Below are positions 1 to 9,136 of a stretch of 64,000 nucleotides of DNA, one piece after another. The notes below the pieces were generated by a model. It saw nothing but the letters and a program-made list of their open reading frames with translations, had not been told where the DNA came from and searched no databases. This DNA is from an uncultured Colwellia sp. (GTDB lineage Bacteria; Pseudomonadota; Gammaproteobacteria; Enterobacterales; Alteromonadaceae), in the NCBI GenBank assembly GCA_913058245.1, contig CAJXQJ010000002.1, positions 62,001-126,000 of the forward strand, read 5' to 3'. The first letter of the stretch is position 1. Each line of letters starts with the position of its first letter. Both the position numbers and the translations under genes were made by a program.

Positions 1-107
1 TACCAACCTTTTACACCGCTTTTCATCATAGATGTTAAGCGGTTTTTTCGTTATAGATCACATAAATTGAACAACAACGATAAATAGATAATTTTTAGGA
101 GAGACCC

Positions 108-746
108 TTGAGTTTTTTTAAACGAATGTTTAACAAGCCAGTTGAAGAGCGCAAGCTAACTAATGTTAAAGACCTGACTCAAGGTGATATTTTAGTTATG
201 TCTGATAGTTTTGGACTTCCTGAAAACCTTAGAACAAAAGAATTTCAAGTAAGTGCGGTTAACAGCTATGAATTTGAGCATAACACCCAAACCGAGTGGG
301 TTTTAACCGGTAATAATGACCTAGAACTATATTTAACCTTAGATGAAGATGATAGAACTTACTTAAAATTTTCATTAAAAATATTACACCAAGACGTAGA
401 AAGTCTATTTGACCTTGAACAGTTCTCAGCGATTTTTGATGAACCAGGCAACGCTCAAATTGAGCGACAAAATGACACCGGTACTACCTCAGGTTGGAGT
501 GACGAAATATATCGTCAAAGTGTTTTTGCTAAAGTTGGTTTTTTCCATCGTAAAGATCATCGAAAAAATACTTTATCACCTTATGAAGGCAAAGACAGTG
601 GTGAACAATTTGAACTTTATAGCTTATACAATGAAGATCAAGATAAAGGCATCGACATTGAAGTATGGCAAGATGGTGATACCGAAGTGTTTTTAACATT
701 ATTTAAAGCTACTACCGATATTGTTGATATGTACCCAGGAAGCTAA
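108..746 (+). CDS. hypothetical cytosolic protein in a channel operon
   Basis: A 212-residue soluble protein with no signal peptide or membrane segment. It starts at TTG, eight bases after a good GGAGAGA ribosome site, and no ATG lies near. The N-terminus (KDLTQGDILVMSD) and the acidic C-terminus with an EVWQDGDTEVFLTLF stretch loosely recall DUF4178/DUF2491 (YjfK-like) proteins, but I cannot confirm the family. It is followed two bases later by a small gene and then a potassium-channel-like gene, so the three are probably co-transcribed. YjfK-type genes often sit beside small ion channels, which fits the context. Function unknown. Confidence 0.75.
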   Translation: MSFFKRMFNKPVEERKLTNVKDLTQGDILVMSDSFGLPENLRTKEFQVSAVNSYEFEHNTQTEWVLTGNNDLELYLTLDEDDRTYLKFSLKILHQDVESLFDLEQFSAIFDEPGNAQIERQNDTGTTSGWSDEIYRQSVFAKVGFFHRKDHRKNTLSPYEGKDSGEQFELYSLYNEDQDKGIDIEVWQDGDTEVFLTLFKATTDIVDMYPGS

Positions 747-748
747 CT

Positions 749-1075
749 GTGTCTAGAAAATTACCCGAAAAGTGGCAGTCATCCGTAAAAGCAGTAAAAG
801 CTGTACAAGTTGCCTTTGATATGGATGAAAAAATTCAGTTGTCCATAAGAAAGCAAGCGTTAGAAGCCGGAATTAGCCCTTCTGAACAAATTCGAGATAT
901 TTTAGGCTTACCAACCAATAAGCGTCCAAAACGCCCAAGATTAACGGTAAGTTTGTCACCAAGTGATTATGACTTGTTAGCTGAGAAATATAACTTAACT
1001 GCTGATCAACAGCTTGAAATTAAGAAGAAGTTAATGGATGATTTAATTCATTATGTTGAAGAGTCATTAAATTAA
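749..1075 (+). CDS. small protein with two ribbon-helix-helix-like stretches
   Basis: A 108-residue protein starting at GTG two bases after the upstream stop, so translation is probably coupled. Two stretches look like a beta strand followed by helices as in ribbon-helix-helix DNA-binding proteins: VQVAFDMDEKIQLSIRKQA near residue 20 and LTVSLSPSDYDLLAEKYNL near residue 65. A basic linker (NKRPKRPR) separates them. It may regulate or assist the neighbouring channel. I do not recognise a named family. Confidence 0.7.
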   Translation: MSRKLPEKWQSSVKAVKAVQVAFDMDEKIQLSIRKQALEAGISPSEQIRDILGLPTNKRPKRPRLTVSLSPSDYDLLAEKYNLTADQQLEIKKKLMDDLIHYVEESLN

Positions 1076-1122
1076 CCTTCAACTGAACATAATTTAGCTA
1101 TTTTAACATTAAGAGATAAACA

Positions 1123-1623
1123 ATGATCGTCGTACAAAAAGCCATGGAAAAAAGTAATTTATACCGTATTGATGAATTCGGGGTAAAAAATTACAACTAT
1201 GGCTTTATCGGTATTGTTTCTTTTACTTTGTTTCTATTCTTAAACCTTACTCTAGGTTATATCACCTACCAAGCGGAGGTTGGACTTGAGTTTTCGCCTG
1301 TTCAAAGTTACAGCGACGCTATTTGGTTAATGGTAATGTCATCAACAACAATTGGTTTTGGTGATGTATATCCAATCACCTTGATCGGCAGAATATCAGT
1401 TTTTATTATGTTTATTCTTGGTGTTGGTATTTTAGGTGGTATGGGTGCAGTGTTTGTCAATAAAGTATTTGGTTTTGCTGATACCAATATAAAAAACCGT
1501 GAATTGAGAAAACAAAATGCACAAATTATTGAACAAAATGGAGAAATATCAAAGAAGCTGTCAAAACTTGAGCAGCAAATTGAACGCTTAACTAAAGCAC
1601 AGAACAACAACTCAAACACTTAA
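1123..1623 (+). CDS. two-TM potassium channel family protein
   Basis: A 166-residue inner-membrane protein with two hydrophobic helices (about residues 27-50 and 88-112) around a pore loop. The loop carries the selectivity-filter motif TTIGFGDVYP, diagnostic for Kch/KcsA-type cation channels. The C-terminus is a short polar coiled coil (ELRKQNAQIIEQNGEISKK) that probably helps tetramer assembly. There is no RCK or cyclic-nucleotide domain, so gating would have to come from partner proteins, perhaps the two upstream genes. Last gene of the 108-1623 operon. Confidence 0.88.
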   Translation: MIVVQKAMEKSNLYRIDEFGVKNYNYGFIGIVSFTLFLFLNLTLGYITYQAEVGLEFSPVQSYSDAIWLMVMSSTTIGFGDVYPITLIGRISVFIMFILGVGILGGMGAVFVNKVFGFADTNIKNRELRKQNAQIIEQNGEISKKLSKLEQQIERLTKAQNNNSNT

Positions 1624-1838
1624 CCAATTCATTTACAGCTACTAGTGCCTGTAAATAACAATAAAATCAGAGTCGAGATTCCCCAAACCTCTTACATATA
1701 TTAATGTGAGTTTTTATATACAAGTTTCAATATAGTTTTACACTCCCATAATATTTTCACAAAAATAACGGCTAGCAGTCAGCTATTTATGTGTCATACT
1801 GACATTGGATTAACAATGACTTAAACAGGGAAAGCACT

Positions 1839-2120
1839 ATGCGATTAAAATCCATCACATTAACAGCAATAATTATATCTATTTCTGGTTGTGCCAATAA
1901 TTCAGCTTTAGAAGAAAACATTGCCCGCTTAAATCAAAAAGTAGATAACCTTACTGAGCAAGTAAATAGCTTATCATCGCAAACACAGGCGATGTCATCA
2001 GAAGTAACAGAGCTTGGCGCGGCGCAAGAAATGACCAATGAAATGGTATCTGAAACTAAAATGGCTGTAGACAAAGCCAATGAACGCATTGACAACATAG
2101 TGGCTAGTTATAAAAAATAA
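1839..2120 (+). CDS. lpp: Lpp-like murein lipoprotein
   Basis: A 93-residue lipoprotein with a signal peptide ending in the lipobox ISGC (Cys at residue 17). The mature part is one long alpha-helical heptad repeat (LEENIARLNQKVDNLTEQV and on), as in Lpp/OprI alanine- or leucine-zipper lipoproteins. It ends in Tyr-Lys-Lys; the C-terminal Lys is the residue that L,D-transpeptidases link to peptidoglycan in Escherichia coli Lpp. An ErfK-type transpeptidase gene lies convergently next to it. The RBS is AGGGAAAG seven bases before ATG. Slightly longer than enterobacterial Lpp (78 residues). Confidence 0.85.
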   Translation: MRLKSITLTAIIISISGCANNSALEENIARLNQKVDNLTEQVNSLSSQTQAMSSEVTELGAAQEMTNEMVSETKMAVDKANERIDNIVASYKK

Positions 2121-2130
2121 TTTAATTCAA

Positions 2131-2202
2131 GTCAGGTAAACACCGTAAGATACACACCATTAGCGTAATTATCTTACGTTTATGGTGTGTATATTACCTG
2201 AC
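2131..2202. terminator. bidirectional terminator-like composite palindrome
   Basis: Nested inverted repeats lie between two convergent genes. GTCAGGTAA (2131-2139) pairs with TTACCTGAC (2194-2202). ATACACACCAT (2150-2160) pairs with ATGGTGTGTAT (2182-2192), and GTAAGAT (2145-2151) can pair with ATCTTAC (2171-2177). The right arm includes the last codons of the transpeptidase gene. It probably ends transcription from both sides, though no strong T-run is present. Confidence 0.6.
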
Positions 2203-3147
2203 TAACTCAGTAACAAGTCCTTTCGGAGTAGCAACTTGTTCAGCAAGTAACTGTAGATTTTCAGTTTTATCACCAACAAAGCGCTGCACAGCGTCTGAAA
2301 TCACAATTTTAGAGTCTCCACTATCGGTGGTTAATGGGCTATGAATTTCAATTAACTTTTTATTGAGCTCATACGATAGCTTTATGTTTTGCTCGACGAT
2401 ACGCACTGGCGTGCCAACTTTTACGTGTTCAAAAAGCCATTTAATATCTTCATCATATAAGCGAATACAGCCAGAGCTTGCACGCATACCAATACCAAAG
2501 CGTTGGTTAGAGCCATGTAATAAAAAAACACTGGTACCTAAGCGCAAAGCAAATTTGCCGAATGGATTATTTGGCCCCGCGGGAACCTCATCAGCAAGTA
2601 GCCTTCCATGTTGGGCTAAGTACCGCGCTTTCATTTCTTTTGTTGGCCGCCATACCGGGTTTGCTCTTTTTTCGCTAATATAACTTACGGTATTAGGGGT
2701 TGCTAGCCCTTGGCGACCAATACCAACAGGAAATACATGAACACTATTACCATTAGGTGGGAAGTAATATAAGCGTAACTCGGGTAAATTAATGATTATC
2801 CCTTCTCGTTTGCCAAAAGGCAGCAACATTTCATTGGGAATAACCAATGATTTACCTATTTCTGGTAAGAAAGGATCGATATTAGGGTTCGCTGCCATTA
2901 AAGCAAGAAAACCAACATTATATTTCTCAGCAATCTTTTGGAAATAATCACCTTTAGTAACGGGATGGTATTCAAGCGCGCCAAGCAATCGAGAATTGTC
3001 ATTTGGTAGTTTATACTCTTTAGTGTAACCCAACTGCCCTATAAGCAAGCACCAACTGACCAAGAACGCCGATTTTACAAGTAAAAGCATTTTAATACGC
3101 ATACTATTCTGAAGCATGAATTTAGTTGTATATTGAGCGTTACTCAC
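2194..3147 (-). CDS. LysM/YkuD L,D-transpeptidase (ErfK/YbiS/YcfS group)
   Basis: A periplasmic enzyme that forms or attaches 3-3 peptidoglycan links, or anchors Lpp. A hydrophobic signal segment (about residues 20-42) is followed by a LysM-like stretch (YHPVTKGDYFQKIAEKYNVG) and a YkuD catalytic domain. The active-site region reads LLHGSNQRFG and then SSGCIRL; the SSGC form is typical of the Lpp-anchoring ErfK/YbiS/YcfS group rather than the SHGC form. The coordinate uses the GTG directly after the upstream stop; internal ATGs at residues 11, 16 or 20 would give a cleaner signal peptide, so the true start may be up to 57 bases downstream. Its neighbour is the Lpp-like gene, its likely substrate. 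Confidence 0.88.
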   Translation of the reverse strand: MSNAQYTTKFMLQNSMRIKMLLLVKSAFLVSWCLLIGQLGYTKEYKLPNDNSRLLGALEYHPVTKGDYFQKIAEKYNVGFLALMAANPNIDPFLPEIGKSLVIPNEMLLPFGKREGIIINLPELRLYYFPPNGNSVHVFPVGIGRQGLATPNTVSYISEKRANPVWRPTKEMKARYLAQHGRLLADEVPAGPNNPFGKFALRLGTSVFLLHGSNQRFGIGMRASSGCIRLYDEDIKWLFEHVKVGTPVRIVEQNIKLSYELNKKLIEIHSPLTTDSGDSKIVISDAVQRFVGDKTENLQLLAEQVATPKGLVTELVR

Positions 3148-4665
3148 TTACGCAGGTTCAAGCCAATACGGCGGCATAGCGATTGCCATTGCCTTAGTAT
3201 TATCTAACGCTGTTAAAAGCCCATCGACTTTGCCACTCTGCCATTGCACCAGTTTTTGAGGTGGCTCTGATAGTTTTTCCAACTGCTGTTGAATAATCCA
3301 AAGTGACTGCAATTCACTTATCCCATGCTGTAAATCTAACCATGGTCGACGAAATTTATCACGCAATTCATGATTAAAAATTCCTGACAACCAGGTTCCT
3401 GTTAACAAGCTACGATACAACAACTTACTTTGCGCAATATATTGTTCACAAGTAAAACTGACAGCACTTTTCATTTCCTGACTAACTTCCCCCAAACTAA
3501 ACTCGATACGCTCACGAGAAAACTTAACTAGTTGATTACGTGCCGATATACCGGCTTCATTTGAAGTTTTTACGCGCACTAAATACATTTTTAAAATAGT
3601 AAGTTGTAGTTGGTTAAAGCGACTAGAATGAAGGAATTCACTAATATCCCCTTTACTTGGAAAACGACGTTTAGCAATCTTTAGTTGCTCAATAAGTTGC
3701 TCACTATAATTTAATTTTTTGCGGTAATTTCCAGTCTTATTTGTCAGTTCTTGCAGGTTTACTGCGTTGTCTACCCAGGATAATAAATGAACAAAATGGC
3801 TTAATTCATTTCGAACCAGTAACTCTTCTGACGATAAATAAGACTCAAATAGCCAAAAACCATGGCGCAGTACCGCTAAACTAGCCTTAATATTAGCTAA
3901 ATCTGTTAAAAGTTCGCTTGATAGATACTGAGCTATATTATGCTGTAAATCCGTTAACGCTAGGTTTAAGCCTAAATTAAAGGCATTCTCAATAGAGTTT
4001 GTTGTTGAGTCACAGATAAAAAGTACAGTGTTATTTTGGATATTTTTAGGTTTACCATGGAACAAGGCATAGCCGCGTGCTGCTTTGCTTTCTATCCCCG
4101 GGCGCATTGCAAGCTGTTCAAATAACAGTTCAGCAATGCAAAATAGAGCTTCTTGCTTGCCACTGACTAACTCAAGTTCTATTTCGCAAATCTCTTCACG
4201 GTTGTCGCCACTTGAAATACTCCCTTGATCAAATGCAATTTCAATTTTATTTTCATTCTCATCAGTGATCAGCCATATACTTCGGCTAAAGTCTGTAGTA
4301 AATAATGCAATTAAATCATGTTGTAGGTCTGCAACATGTTGCTTTTCGTGCCATATTTTATCAGGAAACAGAGATAAAATTGGCGAATTGCTTTCAATAT
4401 CAATGTTATACTCAGGCCTACTATGTAAACCACCAACGACCTGGCCGGCAGTTTTTATAGTTTGTTCATAGTGCCCATTGCTGCATCTAACGCGTAAGCC
4501 CATATCGTATTGACGAAAATTAAGCTCAGGGGTATCAAAATAAGTATTTTCAAGTTGTTTTTCTTGGTAGCTAAATTTAATATTATTTTGCTTAAATATT
4601 TGGCTAATTTTCTCAGCACTCATTCCTGGTAGCACTAAATATTTAAGTTCTATTTCGGTGGTCAT
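3148..4665 (-). CDS. ygiF: CYTH-CHAD inorganic triphosphatase
   Basis: A 505-residue soluble protein. The N-terminal CYTH domain starts with the signature MTTEIELKY (the ExExK motif) and carries the downstream Arg/Lys/Glu residues expected of a triphosphate tunnel metalloenzyme (LRVRCSNGHYEQTIKTAG, EIELELVSG). The C-terminal half is a helical CHAD domain (VLRHGFWLFESYL), a polyphosphate-binding fold. This matches YgiF, which hydrolyses inorganic triphosphate. I chose the ATG at 4665 because it begins the CYTH motif and has a TTGGA ribosome site; an in-frame start 27 bases upstream is less likely. The transpeptidase gene follows directly. Confidence 0.88.
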   Translation of the reverse strand: MTTEIELKYLVLPGMSAEKISQIFKQNNIKFSYQEKQLENTYFDTPELNFRQYDMGLRVRCSNGHYEQTIKTAGQVVGGLHSRPEYNIDIESNSPILSLFPDKIWHEKQHVADLQHDLIALFTTDFSRSIWLITDENENKIEIAFDQGSISSGDNREEICEIELELVSGKQEALFCIAELLFEQLAMRPGIESKAARGYALFHGKPKNIQNNTVLFICDSTTNSIENAFNLGLNLALTDLQHNIAQYLSSELLTDLANIKASLAVLRHGFWLFESYLSSEELLVRNELSHFVHLLSWVDNAVNLQELTNKTGNYRKKLNYSEQLIEQLKIAKRRFPSKGDISEFLHSSRFNQLQLTILKMYLVRVKTSNEAGISARNQLVKFSRERIEFSLGEVSQEMKSAVSFTCEQYIAQSKLLYRSLLTGTWLSGIFNHELRDKFRRPWLDLQHGISELQSLWIIQQQLEKLSEPPQKLVQWQSGKVDGLLTALDNTKAMAIAMPPYWLEPA

Positions 4666-4873
4666 ATTTTTCCAATACTGTTTATAAATCAAGCTTGTCG
4701 ACAGTTAGCTTTCGAATTTGTTGCAAATTAATTAAAATGCTTATGGTAATATTACAGGATAAATATTTAATATCAAAAATCTCCGTAATGATAGCAATCA
4801 TCACTTGCTATCATTACGGCAAAGCCCTACTATCTTTGCCATTCACTGTTTAATTGGCGCTATTGGTTACTTA

Positions 4874-5473
4874 ATGATGAACATAAAACAAACTTTCTTG
4901 CTATTACTTTGCTCTTTGTCTTTTATTTCGCTAGCTCAAGCAGCCGAAAGTAGCACCACTGATGGCTATATCTCTGAAAACTTATTTGTCTATATGCATT
5001 CAGGTGCTGGTAAAAATTATCGTATTCTTGGCACCATTAACTCAGGTGACAAAGTACAGTTAACTGGTGAAACGAATAATGAATACAGCCAAGTTATTAC
5101 AGATAAAAATAAAACTGGTTGGATTGAAAGTAAGCATGTTTCAACAAAGCCAGGCATGCGTTATGTCATTGCTGACTTAAATGAAAAATTAGCTAGTTTT
5201 CAGGCGCAATCAGATGCAACAGCAATGCAGCTTGAAAATACTCGCGGACAAGTAGAAGCACTAAAAACTGAACGTAGCGAATTACAAAACAGTATTGCTG
5301 CTTTAAATATGGAATTAACAGGAACTAAATCACAATTAAAGAGTCAAGATACTGACATTAAAAAGCAATGGTTCTTTAATGGTGCCATTGTTTTAGGCGT
5401 TGGCCTATTACTTGGTTTAGTTTTACCACGCTTATTTGCAAAACGTAAAGCCAGCATGGACAGCTGGGGATAG
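4874..5473 (+). CDS. ygiM: TIGR04211-type SH3 domain membrane protein
   Basis: About 199 residues: signal peptide (MNIKQTFLLLLCSLSFISLAQA), a bacterial SH3 domain (YISENLFVYMHSGAGKNYRILGTINSGDKVQL), a coiled coil (ASFQAQSDATAMQLENTRG onward) and a C-terminal membrane helix (NGAIVLGVGLLLGLVLPRLF) with a short basic tail. This order is that of the YgiM/TIGR04211 family. The start at 4874 is taken because the signal peptide begins there; an upstream start at 4805 would bury it. In Escherichia coli ygiM sits beside cca; here it is divergent from ygiF and cca lies 13 kb away. Function is not well defined; probably envelope-associated. Confidence 0.85.
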   Translation: MMNIKQTFLLLLCSLSFISLAQAAESSTTDGYISENLFVYMHSGAGKNYRILGTINSGDKVQLTGETNNEYSQVITDKNKTGWIESKHVSTKPGMRYVIADLNEKLASFQAQSDATAMQLENTRGQVEALKTERSELQNSIAALNMELTGTKSQLKSQDTDIKKQWFFNGAIVLGVGLLLGLVLPRLFAKRKASMDSWG

Positions 5474-5535
5474 TCGAAAATTAGGATTTTAAATAGTTAG
5501 ATACTGCTTATAAAGACTTAACGAGATATATTACA

Positions 5536-6279
5536 ATGCTGCCTCTTAACTCATGTCCAATTTTCATTATTAATCTAGATTGTTCTCCTAAACGCATGAG
5601 TAGTATGAATGAACAATTACAATATACAGGTATTTCTTATCAAAGAATTTCAGCGGTTAAAGGAGTTGATTTAACTGCTGACGAAATAAATAATGAATAC
5701 TCGTCACAATTAAATAAAAAATATTTTAGATATGATTTATCTTTGGGTGAAGTGGGATGCTACCTAAGTCATAGGAATATATGGCGTAAAATGGTTGAAC
5801 AAGATATTGAGTTTGCAGTTATATTAGAAGATGATTTAGTCATTAACAAAAATTTCTTTAATCTATTTTCTCATATCGACATATTAAAAAAGTATGAGTT
5901 TATAAAGTTAGCTGACAATAGAAATTATTCCCCAGTAAAAGCTAAAAAAATCGACGTAGAGTTTGAACTGATTAACTATAGCAAGATCCCTAACTGTACA
6001 ACTGGATATGCAATTAGTTTAAAAGGTGCGAAGAAGTTATTATCTCGAGAAAAGTTTTATCGTCCTGTAGATATAGACATTCAGTTTTGCAAAGAATTAG
6101 ATCTATCTGTATATGGTTTAAGGCCATACCCTATTACTGAGAATAATCATTTTGACAGCAATATTTCAACTTTGAATGGGGGGGGGCATGGTTCTCCGAC
6201 AACAACCCTATTCCGAAATTTAAAGTATAGATTTACACTTTGGCGAATGAGAAAAACGCATGTATCTGGAGCTTTATAG
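5536..6279 (+). CDS. GT25 family LPS/glycan glycosyltransferase
   Basis: A 247-residue enzyme of glycosyltransferase family 25 (LOS/LPS galactosyltransferase type). The start PIFIINLDCSPKRM, the stretch LSLGEVGCYLSHRNIWRKMVEQ and the metal-binding DxD-like EDDL (residues about 100-103) are the family signature. It probably adds a sugar to lipooligosaccharide on the cytoplasmic side of the inner membrane. Near residue 215 three Gly codons form a run of nine Gs, a possible slipped-strand switch. Other polysaccharide genes follow on the same strand. Confidence 0.87.
   Translation: MLPLNSCPIFIINLDCSPKRMSSMNEQLQYTGISYQRISAVKGVDLTADEINNEYSSQLNKKYFRYDLSLGEVGCYLSHRNIWRKMVEQDIEFAVILEDDLVINKNFFNLFSHIDILKKYEFIKLADNRNYSPVKAKKIDVEFELINYSKIPNCTTGYAISLKGAKKLLSREKFYRPVDIDIQFCKELDLSVYGLRPYPITENNHFDSNISTLNGGGHGSPTTTLFRNLKYRFTLWRMRKTHVSGAL
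6178..6186 (+). repeat. G9 homopolymer inside a glycosyltransferase gene
   Basis: Nine consecutive G bases encode Gly-Gly-Gly late in the GT25 gene. Such tracts in LOS glycosyltransferases of Neisseria and Haemophilus change length by slipped-strand mispairing. Here a length change would shift the last 30 or so residues out of frame. Confidence 0.7.
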
Positions 6280-6461
6280 TTCACTTATGTTACTTTAAGT
6301 TATCTTTAATCGTAATTGAAATTATAGTTTATCAAGCATTTTTTTAAGTATGCTACTCATAAATTAGTTGTGCTCAATTTAAACTTAAGCATGGCTCATG
6401 ACAGTACTTGATGAACTCAAAATTAAAATTTCATTAAACTTTAAATATCAATGCAGTATAT

Positions 6462-7562
6462 ATGCAAACAATGAACAAAATTAAAAATCCACGGTTCTTA
6501 TTTATTCCAGTTTCTTCACCTGAAGGGATTGGCGAATATATGAGATCCATTATTATTGCCAATAGAGTGTTAACTCAATGGCCAGATGCGAATATTCAAT
6601 TTATTTTAAGCGAACAAGCCCCATATACTGTTAACTGCCCATTTCCAACCCTGATTACACCTAGCTCTCCTACAAAACACATTAAACTGGTCAATAAGTT
6701 TATTAAAGAATTTAATGCCGATATTGTTATTTTTGATGCCTCAGGGAGAAAAGCACAATTACGGCAAGCGAAAAAATCTGGTGCTAAGGTAGTTTTTATA
6801 AGTCAGCATCAGAAAAAGCGCAGTCGTGGTCTTAAACTGGGTCGCCTTTCAGTCACCGATTGTCATTGGGTTGTACAGCCCTCATTCATTATGCCTGATA
6901 TTAGCCGTTGGGAAAAAGCAAAACTTAAATGGTATAATAAACCTTCACCTGTATGCACAGGCCCTATTTTTACGCCCGTAAACAAACACCAACAACAGAC
7001 GTTATTAGCCAAGCTTGGCATTGAAAATACTGATTTCATTCTTTTTAATGCCGGCTCAGGCGGCCATATGGTTGAAGGGCATTTGGCTGCGGATATTTAT
7101 GCCGAAACAGCAAAAAGTATTAGTGAAAAGAACCAAGTTACTTGCGTTATGCTTTATGGTTCTAACTACCCCCATGAAGTTCAGTCTTCTGGGAATGTTA
7201 TTGCAATAAAGCAGCTTGATAATAGTGACTTTATCAATCTCATTGATGCCGCTAACGCTGTAGTAATTAGCGGCGGAGATACGTTATTACAAACTATCGT
7301 ATTACAAAAACCTTGTTTAACAACTCCGGTATCAAAAGATCAACCCAGCAGAATCAAAATTTGCGTTGAAAATAACTTGGTGCTGTCGTGTTCTACCGCT
7401 GCCGCAGATATGGAAAAGGCAGCCGTAGAACTTTTAGATTCTCATAACCAAAGAAAATTACTCGACAACCTTAAACAAAGTAAACAAACCAATGGACTTG
7501 ATGTTGCCATGTGCGATATTAAAAAATTAATCAGTACCTCAACTAAGGATAGCCTTAATTAA
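6462..7562 (+). CDS. GT-B fold glycosyltransferase, MurG/GT28-like
   Basis: A 366-residue soluble protein. The C-terminal half has the GT-B donor-binding pattern: FILFNAGSGGHMVEG, then NVIAIKQL, then AANAVVISGGDTLLQTIVLQKPCLTTP, which resembles the UDP-sugar site of MurG/GT28-type enzymes (SGGxT). The N-terminal half (FIPVSSPEGIGEYMRS) would bind the acceptor. It lies between the GT25 and Wzi-like genes and ends four bases before the latter, suggesting one operon for a surface polysaccharide. Substrate unknown. A second ATG three codons in is an alternative start. Confidence 0.75.
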   Translation: MQTMNKIKNPRFLFIPVSSPEGIGEYMRSIIIANRVLTQWPDANIQFILSEQAPYTVNCPFPTLITPSSPTKHIKLVNKFIKEFNADIVIFDASGRKAQLRQAKKSGAKVVFISQHQKKRSRGLKLGRLSVTDCHWVVQPSFIMPDISRWEKAKLKWYNKPSPVCTGPIFTPVNKHQQQTLLAKLGIENTDFILFNAGSGGHMVEGHLAADIYAETAKSISEKNQVTCVMLYGSNYPHEVQSSGNVIAIKQLDNSDFINLIDAANAVVISGGDTLLQTIVLQKPCLTTPVSKDQPSRIKICVENNLVLSCSTAAADMEKAAVELLDSHNQRKLLDNLKQSKQTNGLDVAMCDIKKLISTSTKDSLN

Positions 7563-7565
7563 CTT

Positions 7566-9071
7566 ATGCATACCTCTAAATTATCTCTGTGCTTATTTCT
7601 ATTTATGATTACATTCGCTAGCCGCGTTGTTTACGCCTCCCCTTGGATTGATGCCAGCGATCTACATACTCGAGTCGATATTCAAAATTTAGCAAATGCG
7701 GGTGTAATAAAAGCACCCGTGACAACATTTCCTTTGATGTGGTCTGCTATCAGTAATGATTTAGAAAAAGCTAATACCGCCAATTTGCCAGTACATCTTG
7801 TAAATGCTCATCAACGACTAATTAACAAATATAGGCAAATAAAAAATAATAAAAATCAGCAAAAATTTAAGCTTTCGTTTGGAAGCGATCAAAAGCGCTT
7901 CAACAGTTTTGGCGCTAGCCAACATGAAAAAGGACACGTAAGTGCAAGTGTAGAGGGAATGTATGGTAATTGGTTTGGTCAATTAACAACTCAATATCGA
8001 AAAGACCCTATAGGTGGTGAAAGCAAAAACTTAGATAACAGCCAAATTGCTTATTTGGCTGGTAATTGGATGTTCAAAATCGGTTCTTACCAACAATGGT
8101 GGGGACCAGGCTGGGATAGTAGCTTGATATTGTCAAACAATGCGCGACCTTTACCTGCGATAGGGATTAGCAGATACAATAGCAATGCATTTGAAACTCC
8201 GTGGTTAAGTTGGATTGGTCCATGGACGTTGACGGCACAAATGGCCAAGCTTGAGAGTGATCGAAGTGTACCAAATGCATTACTATGGAGCACGCGCTCG
8301 ACTATTCGCCCATTTACAGAGTTAGAAATAGGTTTGAGTTGGTCCATGCAATGGGCAGGTGATGGTCAGCCAAGCTCAATTAAAGACTTTCTTAAAAGTG
8401 TTTCAGGTCAGGAAACATGTGTTAATGGAGCAAGTTCTTGCGACCCATCCCTAAATACTAAACTTGGAAATCACTTGGCAGGAATTGATATTCGTTGGTC
8501 AACTAATATTACAGGTGTACCTGTAGCTCTTTATGGCCAAACTATAGGGGAAGATGCTGTTGACTATATTAAACCCGCCGATAAAGCCTACTTATTTGGT
8601 ATTGATGGCTTTATTCCTCTAAAGAACCCTATACATATCTTTGCTGAGTACACAGAAACACAAGTCGCTTGTGGTACAAATGCACAAGCGCTTAACTGTT
8701 ATTACGAACATACAACTTATAAAACAGGTTATAGATATCAACGAAGAGCACTCGGAACCACGTTTGATAACGACGCAAAAATATGGACTTTGGGCTTAAG
8801 TCAACAACATGACAACGGCCACAAGTGGTCAGCAAAATTACGTTTAGGCGAGCTTAATAGTGATAATTTAGATGTGGCGCCTGAAACCCCAGTATTAGGT
8901 AACCAAGTAAGTAAGGTAGCAGAAAAGATAAGTCAGCTAGAATTAACATATTCTTTTCCTGTATTTAAAGGACTGCTAAGTCTAAGCAGTGATATTAGTC
9001 GCTCCCGATTTATCGAAAAAGAAAGCAAAAATAATATCGATATATTTGCCAGTTGGGAATATCGCTATTAA
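7566..9071 (+). CDS. capsule assembly Wzi family outer-membrane protein
   Basis: A 501-residue beta-barrel protein with a signal peptide (cleavage after VVYASP). After it comes the N-terminal motif typical of Caps_assemb_Wzi: WIDASDLHTRVDIQNLANAG. Repeated amphipathic strands follow (WFGQLTTQYRKDPIGG; WMFKIGSYQQWWGPGWDSS) and it ends in an aromatic-rich strand (SWEYRY) as outer-membrane barrels do. Wzi-type porins help attach or export capsular polysaccharide. The neighbouring glycosyltransferases fit this. Confidence 0.87.
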   Translation: MHTSKLSLCLFLFMITFASRVVYASPWIDASDLHTRVDIQNLANAGVIKAPVTTFPLMWSAISNDLEKANTANLPVHLVNAHQRLINKYRQIKNNKNQQKFKLSFGSDQKRFNSFGASQHEKGHVSASVEGMYGNWFGQLTTQYRKDPIGGESKNLDNSQIAYLAGNWMFKIGSYQQWWGPGWDSSLILSNNARPLPAIGISRYNSNAFETPWLSWIGPWTLTAQMAKLESDRSVPNALLWSTRSTIRPFTELEIGLSWSMQWAGDGQPSSIKDFLKSVSGQETCVNGASSCDPSLNTKLGNHLAGIDIRWSTNITGVPVALYGQTIGEDAVDYIKPADKAYLFGIDGFIPLKNPIHIFAEYTETQVACGTNAQALNCYYEHTTYKTGYRYQRRALGTTFDNDAKIWTLGLSQQHDNGHKWSAKLRLGELNSDNLDVAPETPVLGNQVSKVAEKISQLELTYSFPVFKGLLSLSSDISRSRFIEKESKNNIDIFASWEYRY

Positions 9072-9136
9072 TTATTATTGAGTTGAAATAGGTGGGTGGG
9101 CTAATTGCCCACCTAAGCACTAAATAAAATAATAAC

